Origin: an uncultured Ruminococcus sp.
GTDB taxonomy: Bacteria > Bacillota > Clostridia > Lachnospirales > Lachnospiraceae
Reading direction: 5' to 3'
Length of the DNA stretch: 64,000 bases
Assembly: GCA_946494335.1 (NCBI GenBank)
Contig: CAMMBV010000006.1
Location: 30,430 to 94,429 of the forward strand
Shown: positions 33,872 through 43,846 of the stretch, in pieces
Position numbering within the stretch: position 1 is the first letter of the stretch
How the letters are laid out: every line of letters begins with the position of its first letter
Notes under the pieces: model-generated
What the model saw: only the letters and a program-made list of their open reading frames with translations
The model's database searches: none
Told to the model about the DNA's origin: nothing
Program-made: the position numbers and the translations under genes

Positions 33872-35113
33872 TCAGTCTGACAGTTTATGTATAAACAATC
33901 CACTCCGCAGCTTAGGCTCAAACCAGGTTGATTTAGGCGGCATCAGCCGGTGTTCGTCCGCCACCGCAAATAATTCCGCAATCGATGTGGGATACATGGA
34001 AAAAGCCGCCCGGCAGTCGCTTTTTACCCGTCTTTCCAGTTCCGACAGGCCGCGGATTCCTCCCACAAAATCAATTCTGGAATCTGTTTTCGGATTTTCG
34101 ATTCCCAGCACCGGAGCCAGAAGATGGTTCTGAAGCAGAGAAACGTCCAGTCCCTCCACTGCATCGTCACACAGATATTCATCCTTTATCCGCAGGCGGT
34201 ACCAGGATCCATCCAGATACATCCCAAATTCGCCTTTTTGCCGGGGACGCACCTGCTCCTGTCCGGTCTTTTCCACCTGGAATTTTTCCCCTGCCTTTTC
34301 CAGAAACTCTTCTGCTGACAGGCCGTTCAGATCTTTGACCACACGGTTGTAATCATAAATTTTCAGCTCATCCTCCTGAAACAGTACGGAGAGAAAATAA
34401 TTGTATTCCTCTTCGCCGGTATAATCGGGATGCTGCTGCCGCCGTTTTTTCCCCACTTTCACAGCCGAGGCGCATCGGTGATGACCATCGGCAATATAAA
34501 GCCTGTCTATTTTCTCAAATGCCTCCCCGATCTCCTGCACTGTTTTTGCATCGTCGATGGTCCATACACGGTGACGGATCCCATCATCGCTGACAAAGTC
34601 ATAATTGGGTTTTCGCTCTTTCCAATTTTCAATAACCCGCTGCAGGAATTCATCTCTGTGATAGGTCAGAAAGATAGGCCCGGTCTGGGCGTCACAGATA
34701 TCCACATGGCGGATCCTGTCAATCTCTTTTTCCTCTCTTGTATTCTCATGTTTCCGAATCACTTCGCTGTCATAGTCGTCGACGGAAGCGCAGCCCACGA
34801 TTCCCGTCTGGCTTCTGCCGTCCATGGTCAGTTCATAAAGATAATAGCTTTTCCAGCGGTCCTGTATGAAGCACCCTGAACGGATCATATCGTTCAGCGT
34901 CTTTTTTGCCCTTTCATAAACCTGGGGATCATAGGTATCCACACTGTCCGGAAACTGCGTTTCCGCTCTGTCTATCTTCAAAAAGGAATAGGGCTCTTTT
35001 GCCACTTCCTCACAGGCTTCCTTTCTGTTGTATACATCGTACGGCAGCGCTGCTATGTGCGGTGCCAGTTCAGCCGTAGGCCGAATTCCTCTAAAAGGTC
35101 TTACTGTCGCCAT
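33872..35113 (-). CDS. DUF1015 protein, possibly a ParB-fold small-molecule kinase
   Basis: A 413-residue cytosolic protein starting MATVRPFRGIRPTAELA, followed by ALPYDVYNRKEA, typical of DUF1015. A YIADGHHRCASAVKVG motif in the middle recalls the DGHHR motif of ParB-fold free-serine kinases (SerK, SbnI). DUF1015 genes are often found next to serA and serC in anaerobes, as here (serC-serA, then a 42-aa ORF, then this gene). A role in serine metabolism is inference from both facts. It is followed by glgB after 20 bases. Confidence 0.82.
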   Translation of the reverse strand: MATVRPFRGIRPTAELAPHIAALPYDVYNRKEACEEVAKEPYSFLKIDRAETQFPDSVDTYDPQVYERAKKTLNDMIRSGCFIQDRWKSYYLYELTMDGRSQTGIVGCASVDDYDSEVIRKHENTREEKEIDRIRHVDICDAQTGPIFLTYHRDEFLQRVIENWKERKPNYDFVSDDGIRHRVWTIDDAKTVQEIGEAFEKIDRLYIADGHHRCASAVKVGKKRRQQHPDYTGEEEYNYFLSVLFQEDELKIYDYNRVVKDLNGLSAEEFLEKAGEKFQVEKTGQEQVRPRQKGEFGMYLDGSWYRLRIKDEYLCDDAVEGLDVSLLQNHLLAPVLGIENPKTDSRIDFVGGIRGLSELERRVKSDCRAAFSMYPTSIAELFAVADEHRLMPPKSTWFEPKLRSGLFIHKLSD

Positions 35114-35114
35114 A

Positions 35115-35243
35115 TCATTCGTTTCCTCTCCACATTTTCAGAACCATCTGGCAGGTCCGAAATATTCTGTCCCGGTTTCGCACTGCGGATCTTAACAGTC
35201 TCAGACGATTTTTTATCCGCCTATATTTTTGTACAGATTTCAT
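35115..35243 (-). CDS. 42-aa very basic ORF coupled to the DUF1015 gene
   Basis: ATG at 35243 with AAGGAG seven bases before it, 42 codons, and a TGA one base before the DUF1015 ATG. The peptide (MKSVQKYRRIKNRLRLLRSA...) has about twelve Arg/Lys and looks like a single amphipathic helix. It lies downstream of the serA terminator. The placement suggests translational coupling or a leader function; no family recognised. Confidence 0.5.
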   Translation of the reverse strand: MKSVQKYRRIKNRLRLLRSAVRNRDRIFRTCQMVLKMWRGNE

Positions 35244-35270
35244 TCCGATCTCCTTTATCCGCATATGTTG

Positions 35271-35314
35271 AAAAAGGGCGGAGAATTTTATTGCTAAAAT
35301 TCTCCCTCCCTTTT
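35271..35314 (-). terminator. Terminator overlapping the serA stop
   Basis: On the minus strand AAGGGAGGGAGAATTTTA pairs with TAAAATTCTCCGCCCTT, followed by TTTC. It separates serCA from the DUF1015-glgB run, though read-through must feed the latter because no clear promoter follows. Confidence 0.8.
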
Positions 35315-36476
35315 ATTTTACAATACGAATCCGCAATACGCCATCTATTTTTCCAAGTTTTTCAACAACCTCCTGCGTGGGTCGCGTCTGCAGGTCTATC
35401 AGTGTATAAGCGTACTCGCCCTTGCTCTTATTTACCATATCTGAAATATTGAATCCTGCGTCTCCTAACACCTTGCTGAAGCCGCTGATCATATTTACCG
35501 TATTTCTGTGATTGATGGCAATTCTTCCCGCTGCCACACAGGTACCCATATCGCAATTGGGGTAATTCACTGAATTCTTAATATTGCCGTTTTCCAGATA
35601 ATTTCTCAGTTCTTTGACCGCCATCTTTGCACAGTTGTCTTCCGACTCTTCTGTGGATGCTCCCAGATGGGGCGTAACCAGCGTATTTTTCGCTCCGGCC
35701 ACCACAGGATTGGCAAAGTCGGTCACATATTTTTTCACCTTTCCGTTTTCCAGCGCTTCCACCAGCGCCTTTTCATCTACCAGAAGATCCCTTGCGAAAT
35801 TGAGGATCACCACGTTTTCTTTCATCTGACTGATGGCTTCTGCGTTGATCATTCCCTTTGTATCCTCTAGAAGAGGCACGTGAATGGTAATATAATCACA
35901 TTCTTTATAGATAATATTCACATCATTGATGTGCTTGATGGTCCGGGAAAGATTCCATGCAGCTTCCACGGAAATATAGGGATCGTATCCGTACACCTCC
36001 ATACCAAGATGGGTGGCAGCGTTGGCTACCAGCACGCCGATGGCCCCCAGACCGATAATACCCAGCTTCTTTCCGCTGATCTCGCAGCCTGCAAACTGTT
36101 TTTTCTTCTTTTCTGCCAGTTTCCCAATCTCTTCTACATTCTGCTCACTTTCCACCCATTCGATACCGCCCACGATATCTCTGGAAGCCAGCAGCATTCC
36201 CGCAATTACCAGCTCCTTTACACCGTTGGCGTTTGCGCCCGGTGTGTTGAAAACCACGATGCCTTCGTCGGAGCATTTGCCAAGAGGAATATTATTGACG
36301 CCCGCGCCTGCCCGGCCAATGGCCTTGAGGCCTTTGGGCAGCTCCATCTCCTTCATATCAGCGCTGCGCACCAGTACGGCATCCGCCTCCTGGATATTAT
36401 CTGTCTGCTGATATTCATCCGTAAATTTTTCCAGCCCCACCGGTGAAATCGGATTCAGGCAATGATACTTATACAT
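35313..36476 (-). CDS. serA: D-3-phosphoglycerate dehydrogenase
   Basis: A 387-residue protein that oxidises 3-phosphoglycerate to 3-phosphohydroxypyruvate with NAD, the first step of serine synthesis. The NAD fold shows LGIIGLGAIGVLVAN, and the active-site Arg and His regions are NFARDLLVDE and LVTPHLGASTEES. A short C-terminal ACT domain (YAYTLIDLQTRPTQEVV) suggests feedback control. The ATG at 36476 is used because GAGGAG within the serC end precedes it; the frame is open seven codons further. It follows serC with one base between stop and start. Confidence 0.95.
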   Translation of the reverse strand: MYKYHCLNPISPVGLEKFTDEYQQTDNIQEADAVLVRSADMKEMELPKGLKAIGRAGAGVNNIPLGKCSDEGIVVFNTPGANANGVKELVIAGMLLASRDIVGGIEWVESEQNVEEIGKLAEKKKKQFAGCEISGKKLGIIGLGAIGVLVANAATHLGMEVYGYDPYISVEAAWNLSRTIKHINDVNIIYKECDYITIHVPLLEDTKGMINAEAISQMKENVVILNFARDLLVDEKALVEALENGKVKKYVTDFANPVVAGAKNTLVTPHLGASTEESEDNCAKMAVKELRNYLENGNIKNSVNYPNCDMGTCVAAGRIAINHRNTVNMISGFSKVLGDAGFNISDMVNKSKGEYAYTLIDLQTRPTQEVVEKLGKIDGVLRIRIVK

Positions 36477-36477
36477 G

Positions 36478-37560
36478 TTACAGATTCTCCTCTTCAAATT
36501 TTTTCATAAAATCCACCAGTTTTTCCACGCCCTCCAGCGGCATGGCATTATAAATGCTGGCTCTCATTCCGCCTACGGTTCTGTGCCCTTTCAGATTCTC
36601 AAAACCTGCCGCTTTGGACTCCGCTACAAACTTGGCATCCAGATCTTTGTCGCCCGTCACAAAGGGCACATTCATCAGAGAGCGGTCTTCTTTCACCACA
36701 GTGCCTTTAAACAGTCTGCTCTGATCCAGGAAATCATACAGAATGGCCGCCTTCTTCTCATTATGCGCCTTCATGCCTTCCAGGCCGCCCATTCTCATAA
36801 TCCACTGAAAGACCTTGCCGCACATGTAAATACAGTAGCAGTTAGGCGTATTGTACATGGAACGGTTGTCTGCGTAGGTTTTGTACTGCATCATGGTTGG
36901 CGTGCCGGGAAGTACGTCGTCCGTAATCAGATCTTCTCTGATTACTGCGATTACCATACCTGCAGGGCCGATATTTTTCTGTACTCCGCCGTAAAGCATA
37001 CCGTATTTTGTCACATCCACCGGTTCTGACAGAAAGCAGGAGGATACGTCCGAAATCAGGATCTTTCCCTTTGTATCCGGCAGTTCTTTAAACTTTGTTC
37101 CGTAAATAGTGTTGTTTTCACAGATATAGACATAGTCGGCGTCTTCGCTTACAGGAAGGTCGGAGCAGTCGGGAATATAGGAAAAGGTCTTATCCTCGGA
37201 AGAAGCAATCTTGTTTACTTTTCCGTATTTCTGCGCCTCCTGGTAAGCCTTTTTGGCCCACTGTCCCGTCACGATATAATCCGCAGTCTTATTTTTCATG
37301 AAATTCATGGGAATCATGGCAAACTGCAAAGAAGCGCCGCCCTGCATAAACAGCACCTTGTAGTTGTCAGGTATCTGCATCAGTTTGCGCAGATCTGCCT
37401 CTGTCTGATCAATGATTTCATCAAAAGCTTTCGAGCGATGGCTCATCTCCATCACAGACATCCCTGTACCGCGGTAGTCCAGCATCTCTGCCTGGGCTTC
37501 CTTCAACACCTCCTCCGGCAGAACTGCCGGACCTGCTGAAAAATTGTATACTCTACTCAC
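36478..37560 (-). CDS. serC: Phosphoserine aminotransferase
   Basis: A 360-residue PLP enzyme converting 3-phosphohydroxypyruvate and glutamate to phosphoserine. Signatures: YNFSAGPAVLPEEVL at the start, MQGGASLQFAMIP, the PLP lysine in YGGVQKNIGPAG, and HRTVGGMRASIYNAMP near the end. It begins with GTG (37560) preceded by GAGGAGG. It heads the serCA unit with its own consensus promoter. SerB is not seen in the window. Confidence 0.97.
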   Translation of the reverse strand: MSRVYNFSAGPAVLPEEVLKEAQAEMLDYRGTGMSVMEMSHRSKAFDEIIDQTEADLRKLMQIPDNYKVLFMQGGASLQFAMIPMNFMKNKTADYIVTGQWAKKAYQEAQKYGKVNKIASSEDKTFSYIPDCSDLPVSEDADYVYICENNTIYGTKFKELPDTKGKILISDVSSCFLSEPVDVTKYGMLYGGVQKNIGPAGMVIAVIREDLITDDVLPGTPTMMQYKTYADNRSMYNTPNCYCIYMCGKVFQWIMRMGGLEGMKAHNEKKAAILYDFLDQSRLFKGTVVKEDRSLMNVPFVTGDKDLDAKFVAESKAAGFENLKGHRTVGGMRASIYNAMPLEGVEKLVDFMKKFEEENL

Positions 37561-37606
37561 TTTAATATCCTCCTCACAGTTTTATCTTTACTTAAAATCT
37601 TTCACT

Positions 37607-37635
37607 ATCATAACTCTTTGTTATTTTAATGTCAA
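37607..37635 (-). promoter_or_regulatory. Promoter of serC-serA
   Basis: Minus strand TTGACA (37635-37630), 17-base spacer, TATGAT (37612-37607), right after the ilvB stop. It gives the serine genes their own start even though they follow the ilv operon without a terminator. Confidence 0.75.
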
Positions 37636-37638
37636 TAT

Positions 37639-39327
37639 CTATTCCATCTCACTTTTTTTGAGATCTTCAGCGTCAAAGATTTCTTCCAGTGAGGCTCCCG
37701 CCGGAACCATGGGGAATACTTTATCGTCACAGTCGATCTGACAGTCTATCAGAACTGTGGTATTTAAAGCTATGGCTTTCTCAATAGCCGGCGCTACTTC
37801 TTCTTTTTTCGTCACACGGATTCCCACGGCTCCCATGGCTTCCGCAACCTTTACATAATCTGTCTTATCCTGCAGCACTGTGTAGGAGTACCGCTTTCCG
37901 TAAAACAGTGTCTGCCACTGACGGACCATTCCCAGTACGTGATTGTCGATTACCACCTCAATCAGCGGAAGATTATTGCGCACCGCCGTGGCAATTTCAT
38001 TCATGTTCATCCGAAAACACCCGTCTCCGGCCACATTGACAACAATCTTATCCGGCCGGCCCATTCTGGCTCCGATGGAGGCGCCAAGTCCGTAACCCAT
38101 GGTGCCCAGTCCGCCGGAGGTAATAAAGGTTCTGGGATTCGTATATTTATAGTACTGGGCCGCCCACATCTGATGCTGCCCCACTTCCGTGGTGATGATA
38201 GCGTCTCCCTTTGTAATCCGGTACAGCTCTTCCATGATATAGGGACCGCTCAATCCGCTCTCATCATACCGCATGGGATATTTTTCTTTCATTTCCCGGA
38301 TGCTTTCCAGCCATTCTTCATGGCCCTGCTGTGGAATCTGTTCATTTAAAAGCTTCAGCACTTCTTTGATATCTCCCACTATACTTGCATCCACTACAAT
38401 ATTTTTGTTAATCTCCGCAGCGTCCACGTCAATCTGAAGGATTTTCGCGTTTTTGGCAAAGGTACCCGTATCTCCCGTCACACGGTCGCTGAATCTGGCG
38501 CCCAGGGTGATCAGAAGATCCGCCTGCATCACACCCAGATTGGAGGTTTTGGTTCCGTGCATGCCGATCATCCCGGTATACAGCTCATCTGTCTCCGGAA
38601 AAGCTCCTTTTCCCATCAGGGACGAAGTCACCGGCGCATTCACCTTATGTGCAAAGGTTCTGATTTCTTCCGCCGCACCGGAGAGAATTGCTCCTCCTCC
38701 CACAAAGATAAAGGGTTTCTTTGCCTTGGCAATCATCTGGACGGCGTTATCGATATCCATGGAGGTGATCTTTTCCGTGTAAGGAAGAATTTCCTCCGGC
38801 TCTTTATAAGTATATTCCGTTTTCATCGCGGTGACATCTTTTGTGACGTCCACCAGCACCGGACCGGGCCGGCCGCTCTTGGCAATGGTAAAAGCTCTGC
38901 GGATCGTATCCGCCAGCTTCGTTACGTCCTTTACAATCATGCTGTGCTTTGTGACGGGGATGGTCACGCCGGCAATATCCACTTCCTGAAAACTGTCTTT
39001 TCCAAGAAGCGGCACGCCCACATTGGCTGTAATGGCCACCAGCGGTATGGAATCCATATGTGCCGTGGCGATTCCCGTCACCAGGTTGGTAGCACCCGGA
39101 CCGGATGTGGCCATACAGACGCCCACCTTTCCTGTTGCCCTTGCGTAGCCGTCAGCCGCATGGGCTGCTCCCTGCTCATGGGATGTCAGAATATGACGGA
39201 TTTCTCCCTGATGCTTATACAATTCATCGTATACGTTAAGGATCGTGCCTCCCGGATATCCGAAGACAGTATCCACTCCCTGCTCCTGCAGACATTTGAT
39301 AATGATTTCCGAACCTGTTAACTGCAT
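37639..39327 (-). CDS. ilvB: Acetolactate synthase large (catalytic) subunit
   Basis: A 562-residue thiamine-diphosphate enzyme condensing two pyruvates (or pyruvate and 2-oxobutyrate) for branched-chain amino acids. The catalytic glutamate is in TSHEQGAAHAADGYA; the ThDP-binding motif is GDGCFRMNMNEIATAVRNNLPLIEVVIDN without interruption (residues about 449-477). FAD region QVDVDAAEINKN-like is present. It overlaps ilvD by one base (TAATG). A small regulatory subunit (ilvN/ilvH) is not adjacent, so it is encoded elsewhere or absent. Confidence 0.95.
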   Translation of the reverse strand: MQLTGSEIIIKCLQEQGVDTVFGYPGGTILNVYDELYKHQGEIRHILTSHEQGAAHAADGYARATGKVGVCMATSGPGATNLVTGIATAHMDSIPLVAITANVGVPLLGKDSFQEVDIAGVTIPVTKHSMIVKDVTKLADTIRRAFTIAKSGRPGPVLVDVTKDVTAMKTEYTYKEPEEILPYTEKITSMDIDNAVQMIAKAKKPFIFVGGGAILSGAAEEIRTFAHKVNAPVTSSLMGKGAFPETDELYTGMIGMHGTKTSNLGVMQADLLITLGARFSDRVTGDTGTFAKNAKILQIDVDAAEINKNIVVDASIVGDIKEVLKLLNEQIPQQGHEEWLESIREMKEKYPMRYDESGLSGPYIMEELYRITKGDAIITTEVGQHQMWAAQYYKYTNPRTFITSGGLGTMGYGLGASIGARMGRPDKIVVNVAGDGCFRMNMNEIATAVRNNLPLIEVVIDNHVLGMVRQWQTLFYGKRYSYTVLQDKTDYVKVAEAMGAVGIRVTKKEEVAPAIEKAIALNTTVLIDCQIDCDDKVFPMVPAGASLEEIFDAEDLKKSEME

Positions 39328-41009
39328 TACTTATCCTCCTGGTTTCTGGGAATTTCCAATACTGCACCCCGGTCTCCTGAGGTTACCATGGATGCGTACC
39401 GCGCCAGATAGCCGGTGGTCACCTTCGGCTGTCTCGGCTTCCAGTTTTCTCTTCTTCTGGCCATCTCTTCCTCGCTGACTGCCACGTTCAGCTTATGACC
39501 TGGAATATCGATCTGAATCATATCTCCCTCTTCAATCAGTGCAATGGGGCCGCCCACTGCCGCTTCCGGAGACACGTGGCCAATGGATGCTCCTCTGGAT
39601 GCTCCTGAGAACCGTCCGTCCGTAATCAGCGCTACGGTGGAGCCAAGACCCATTCCGGCAATCTGAGAAGTCGGGTTAAGCATTTCACGCATGCCCGGTC
39701 CTCCTTTTGGTCCTTCATAGCGGATCACTACCACGTCGCCCTCTTTGATTTTTCCGGAGAGGATTGCTTCACTGGCATCCTCTTCACAGTCGAACACTCT
39801 GGCCGGACCTTCATGCACCAGCATTTCATCCACTACGGCGGAGCGTTTTACCACGCTGCCGTCGGGAGCCAGATTGCCCTGCAGAACAGCCAGTCCGCCG
39901 GTCTCGCTGTAAGGATTATCGATGGGACGGATCACTTCGGGATTTTTATTTTCACAGCCTGCGATATTCTCACCCACTGTTTTTCCTGTAACCGTCATAC
40001 ATTTCGTATTCAGCAGACCTTTTTTATTCAGCTCATTCATCACTGCATAAACGCCGCCGGCCTCGTTGAGATCTTCCATATAAGTAGGACCTGCCGGAGC
40101 CAGATGACACAGATTGGGTGTTCTGGCGCTGATTTCATTGGCATAGGGAATTTTAAAATCCATACCGATTTCATGAGCGATGGCCGGAAGATGAAGCATA
40201 CTGTTGGTGGAACATCCCAGGGCCATATCTACCGTCAGCGCGTTAATCAGCGCTTCCTCTGTCATAATATCCCTCGGACGGATATTTTTTCTCAACAGCT
40301 CCATTACCTGCATGCCCGCATGTTTGGCGAGACGGATTCTCTCCGAATAAACGGCGGGAATGGTTCCGTTTCCGGGCAGACCCATACCCAGAACCTCCGT
40401 CAGACAGTTCATGCTGTTGGCTGTATACATACCGGAGCAGGAACCGCAGGTGGGGCAGGCTTTATTCTCAAATTCCAGAACGTCTTCTTCCGTCATCTTT
40501 CCTGCCGCGTAAGCTCCCACTGCCTCGAACATGCTGGAGAGACTTCTTTTCTGTCCGTGCACATGACCGGCCATCATGGGACCGCCGCTGACAAAGATAG
40601 TCGGCACGTTGATTCTGGCTGCCGCCATCAAAAGTCCGGGCACGTTCTTATCACAGTTTGGCACCATGACAAGGGCGTCAAACTGATGTGCCAGCGCCAT
40701 GGCCTCTGTAGAATCCGCAATCAGGTCTCTTGTCACCAGAGAATATTTCATACCGATGTGGCCCATGGCGATTCCATCGCATACGGCAATGGCGGGAAAT
40801 ACCCGCGGCACGCCGCCTGCCAGTGCCACTCCCATCTTTACTGCTTCCACAATTTTATCCAGGTTCATATGACCCGGTACGATTTCATTATAAGAACTTA
40901 CAATACCTATCAGGGGTTTATCCATCTCTTCTCTGGTAAAACCCAACGCATTAAACAAGGACCGATGGGGCGCCTGCTGCACTCCCTTTTTTACTGCATC
41001 ACTTTTCAT
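39327..41009 (-). CDS. ilvD: Dihydroxy-acid dehydratase
   Basis: A 560-residue iron-sulfur enzyme that dehydrates dihydroxy-isovalerate and dihydroxy-methylvalerate. Cluster cysteines appear in [10 protein letters not shown] and [19 protein letters not shown]; other blocks are [26 protein letters not shown]. Full family length. It lies between leuB (27 bases upstream) and ilvB in the same operon. Confidence 0.97.
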   Translation of the reverse strand: MKSDAVKKGVQQAPHRSLFNALGFTREEMDKPLIGIVSSYNEIVPGHMNLDKIVEAVKMGVALAGGVPRVFPAIAVCDGIAMGHIGMKYSLVTRDLIADSTEAMALAHQFDALVMVPNCDKNVPGLLMAAARINVPTIFVSGGPMMAGHVHGQKRSLSSMFEAVGAYAAGKMTEEDVLEFENKACPTCGSCSGMYTANSMNCLTEVLGMGLPGNGTIPAVYSERIRLAKHAGMQVMELLRKNIRPRDIMTEEALINALTVDMALGCSTNSMLHLPAIAHEIGMDFKIPYANEISARTPNLCHLAPAGPTYMEDLNEAGGVYAVMNELNKKGLLNTKCMTVTGKTVGENIAGCENKNPEVIRPIDNPYSETGGLAVLQGNLAPDGSVVKRSAVVDEMLVHEGPARVFDCEEDASEAILSGKIKEGDVVVIRYEGPKGGPGMREMLNPTSQIAGMGLGSTVALITDGRFSGASRGASIGHVSPEAAVGGPIALIEEGDMIQIDIPGHKLNVAVSEEEMARRRENWKPRQPKVTTGYLARYASMVTSGDRGAVLEIPRNQEDK

Positions 41010-41036
41010 AATCCTACCTCTCTTATCTATCTGATC

Positions 41037-42119
41037 TTAAATTGCCTCGGCAATTTTGTCTCCCATTTCCGCGGTTCCAAGAAGGGTACATCCCTCTGAC
41101 ATAATATCCACTGTACGGTAACCCTGTGCCAGCACCTCTTTTACTGCCCGCTCCACCGCGTCGGCTTCCTCGTCCAGATCCAGCGAATACCGCAGCATCA
41201 TGGCCGCAGAGAGAATGGTTGCTATGGGGTTGGCCATATTTTCCCCTGCGATGTCCGGCGCAGAGCCGTGACTGGGCTCATAAAGACCGAACTTTGTTTC
41301 GTTTAAGCTGGCGGAAGACAGCATTCCTATGGAGCCGGTTACCATGCTTGCCTCATCGGAAAGTATGTCGCCGAACATGTTCTCTGTCAGAATCACATCG
41401 AACTGGCCCGGATCTTTCACCAGCTGCATCGCACAGTTGTCAACCAGCATATGACTTAATTCCACCTGCGGATAGTCCTTTGCCACCTCTTCCACAACGC
41501 TTCTCCACAGCCGTGAGGAATCCAGCACATTGGCTTTATCCACGCTTGTTACCTTTTTTCTTCTCTTCATGGCGATATCAAAAGCCCGTTTGGCAATCCT
41601 GCGGATTTCATTTTCATCGTAAGTCAGCGTATCGATGGCTTTTCTGACTCCCTTTTCCTCCACTGTTTTCCTCTCGCCAAAGTACAGGCCGCCGGTAAGC
41701 TCCCGCATAATCATCATATCAAATCCGTCGCCGATGATCTCATCCCTTAAAGGGCAAGCTGCCTTTAACTCTTCATACAGATAAGCCGGCCTTAAATTCG
41801 CGAACAGATTCAGGGCTTTTCGTATTCCCAGAAGTCCCGCTTCCGGACGTTTGGACGGCTCCAGACGGTACCAGGGCGATGTGGCCGCATCTCCGCCGAT
41901 GGAACCCATCAGCACTGCGGCGGATTCTCTTGCCTTTTCAATGGTTTCTTCCGTCAGCGGTACTCCGTTAGCGTCAATGGAAGCGCCGCCCAAAAGCAAC
42001 GTTGTATATGCAAATTCATGATGATACTTTTCACATACCCGATCCAGCACCTTCTTTGCTTCTCTTACAATCTCCGGTCCGATTCCGTCCCCGGGTATCA
42101 GCGCGATTCTGTAATTCAT
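41037..42119 (-). CDS. leuB: 3-isopropylmalate dehydrogenase
   Basis: A 360-residue enzyme of leucine synthesis that oxidises and decarboxylates 3-isopropylmalate with NAD. It starts [18 protein letters not shown], preceded by GGAGGATAAGGAT; the ORF is open 17 codons upstream, but those overlap the promoter. Further motifs are [36 protein letters not shown] and [18 protein letters not shown]. It is the first gene of a leuB-ilvD-ilvB operon; leuA, leuC, leuD and ilvC are not in this window. Confidence 0.96.
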   Translation of the reverse strand: MNYRIALIPGDGIGPEIVREAKKVLDRVCEKYHHEFAYTTLLLGGASIDANGVPLTEETIEKARESAAVLMGSIGGDAATSPWYRLEPSKRPEAGLLGIRKALNLFANLRPAYLYEELKAACPLRDEIIGDGFDMMIMRELTGGLYFGERKTVEEKGVRKAIDTLTYDENEIRRIAKRAFDIAMKRRKKVTSVDKANVLDSSRLWRSVVEEVAKDYPQVELSHMLVDNCAMQLVKDPGQFDVILTENMFGDILSDEASMVTGSIGMLSSASLNETKFGLYEPSHGSAPDIAGENMANPIATILSAAMMLRYSLDLDEEADAVERAVKEVLAQGYRTVDIMSEGCTLLGTAEMGDKIAEAI

Positions 42120-42158
42120 ATCCTTATCCTCCAAAATGTCTGCGATAGTATTAGGAAT

Positions 42159-42187
42159 ATAATAATCCATTTTTTTCGATATTTCAA
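42159..42187 (-). promoter_or_regulatory. Promoter of leuB-ilvD-ilvB
   Basis: Minus strand TTGAAA (42187-42182), 17-base spacer, TATTAT (42164-42159). Its place inside the longer open frame supports the internal leuB start at 42119. The leader is too short for a T-box or a leader peptide. Confidence 0.7.
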
Positions 42188-42224
42188 CAAAAAGCTGGGA
42201 CTGAATGCCTGCGCACCCAGTCCC
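42187..42224 (-). terminator. Terminator after yajC
   Basis: On the minus strand GGGACTG pairs with CAGTCCC around a 14-base loop, followed by AGCTTTTT. Confidence 0.75.
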
Positions 42225-42230
42225 CTGTCT

Positions 42231-42554
42231 TTACTCGCTTTTCACATCTTCCGGTTTTTCTACTTCTGCTATTGCTGATTTTCTCATGGGAATCCTGCAG
42301 TTTTTATTGTTTCCGAATTCCACAATCACATCTTCTTCCGTCAGATCAATGACGATACCGTAAAATCCGCTGGTGGTCACAATTGCATCTCCCACAGCCA
42401 GATCAGAAAGCATTGCGTTTAATCTTTTCTGCTCCTTCTTCTGGGGACGGATCATCAGAAAATACATCAGTCCGAACAATACGACGATCCATAATACCAT
42501 GGAGACCGTGCCAAGCGCTCCGGAAGACGAAGACGATGCTGTAGCTGCTATCAT
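42231..42554 (-). CDS. yajC: Preprotein translocase accessory subunit YajC
   Basis: A 107-residue inner membrane protein of the Sec system. It has one N-terminal transmembrane helix (VSMVLWIVVLFGLMYFLMIRP, then QKKEQKR, the YajC signature) and a small beta domain (AVGDAIVTTSGFYGIVIDL). The ATG at 42554 follows AGGAGGAAATAATT; the upstream in-frame extension of 15 codons is not supported. It is 85 bases after tgt, the common bacterial tgt-yajC order. Confidence 0.93.
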   Translation of the reverse strand: MIAATASSSSSGALGTVSMVLWIVVLFGLMYFLMIRPQKKEQKRLNAMLSDLAVGDAIVTTSGFYGIVIDLTEEDVIVEFGNNKNCRIPMRKSAIAEVEKPEDVKSE

Positions 42555-42639
42555 AATTATTTCCTCCTGTTTCACCCTAATAAAGACCATAATACACAAA
42601 ATATGTCAATTCATCAAGTCCTTTTTCAGATTTTCTCGC

Positions 42640-43779
42640 TCAGGACTTTTTGTCATTTTCCATAAATCCTGCCAGCTTCGCCTTTTTATAGGAAGCGTAC
42701 CTGCCTTCTTCAATGGCTTCCCGTATCTCTTCCATCATCGTATTGTAATAGTACAGATTATGCAGCACGCACAGCCGCATTCCCAACATCTCCTTTGCCT
42801 TCAAAAGATGACGGATATAGGCTCTGCTGTAATTTCGGCAGGCCGGGCATCCGCATCCTTCCTGAATGGGTCTTGTATCCAGTTCAAATCTGGCGTTTAA
42901 AAGATTCAGCTTGCCGCTGTTGGTGTAGACGTGTCCGTGACGGCCGTTTCTGCTGGGGTAGACACAGTCAAAAAAGTCTACGCCCCGGTCTACGGCTTCC
43001 AGAATGTTAGACGGTGTTCCCACGCCCATCAGATAAGTGGGTTTGTTTTCCGGAAGGTGGGGCACCACCGCATCCAGAATCCGGTACATCTGCTCGTGAC
43101 TTTCTCCCACTGCCAGTCCTCCCACTGCATACCCCGGAAGATCCAGCTGGGATATCCGCTGTGCATGGTCAATCCGGATATCCTCATAAACCGCCCCCTG
43201 GTTGATGCCAAACAGAAGCTGATGGGGATTGATGGTATCTGCAAGACTGTTCAGTCTTTCCATCTCATCTTTGCACCGGACCAGCCATCGAAAAGTCCGG
43301 TCCACGGAATTTTGTACGTATTCTCTGGAGGCCACGCTGGAGGGGCACTCGTCAAATGCCATGGCAATGGTGGAGGCCAGATTGGACTGAATCCGCATAC
43401 TCTCCTCCGGTCCCATAAATATTTTTCTTCCGTCCACATGGGAGCGGAAAGTTACGCCCTCCTCTTTGATTTTGCGCAGACTGCCCAGAGAAAACACCTG
43501 AAAGCCGCCGGAATCTGTCAGGATGGGACGGTCCCAGTTCATGAATTTATGAAGACCCCCCAGTTTTTTTATGACCTCATCCCCAGGTCTCACATGAAGA
43601 TGGTAGGTATTGGACAGCTCCACCTGGGTTTTGATTTCCTTCAGATCCGTAGTTGCCACAGCGCCTTTGATGGCCGCCGCCGTTCCCACATTCATGAACA
43701 CCGGGGTTTCGATAACGCCGTGTACCGTCTGCAGCCGCGCCCGTTTCGCACGGCCGTCCTTTTTTAAAATTTCATACAT
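42640..43779 (-). CDS. tgt: tRNA-guanine transglycosylase (queuosine synthesis)
   Basis: A 379-residue enzyme exchanging guanine 34 of certain tRNAs for a 7-deazaguanine (preQ1 in bacteria). Signatures: ELSNTYHLHVRPG, ILTDSGGFQVFSLG with the catalytic Asp, GGLAVGESHEQM, FDCVYPSRNGRHG, and the zinc site CGCPACRNYSRAYIRHLLKA with the later LHN. The ATG at 43779 (MYEILKKDGRAKRARLQT) is used because AAGGATT precedes it and homologues begin here; 29 further open codons lie upstream. Confidence 0.96.
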   Translation of the reverse strand: MYEILKKDGRAKRARLQTVHGVIETPVFMNVGTAAAIKGAVATTDLKEIKTQVELSNTYHLHVRPGDEVIKKLGGLHKFMNWDRPILTDSGGFQVFSLGSLRKIKEEGVTFRSHVDGRKIFMGPEESMRIQSNLASTIAMAFDECPSSVASREYVQNSVDRTFRWLVRCKDEMERLNSLADTINPHQLLFGINQGAVYEDIRIDHAQRISQLDLPGYAVGGLAVGESHEQMYRILDAVVPHLPENKPTYLMGVGTPSNILEAVDRGVDFFDCVYPSRNGRHGHVYTNSGKLNLLNARFELDTRPIQEGCGCPACRNYSRAYIRHLLKAKEMLGMRLCVLHNLYYYNTMMEEIREAIEEGRYASYKKAKLAGFMENDKKS

Positions 43780-43846
43780 TGCAGTCGTAATCCTTTTCTT
43801 CTTGATTCTTTTACTCTTATTCGCATCTGCGAAGTGTCCGGGACTT

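Noticed and set aside
36478..42119. One single ilv-leu-ser operon
   Set aside because: A consensus promoter lies between ilvB and serC, so serCA has at least its own start; read-through remains possible.
42120..42170. Longer leuB start at 42170
   Set aside because: The -10 region falls inside this extension, and the ribosome site GGAGGATAAGG is placed for the ATG at 42119.
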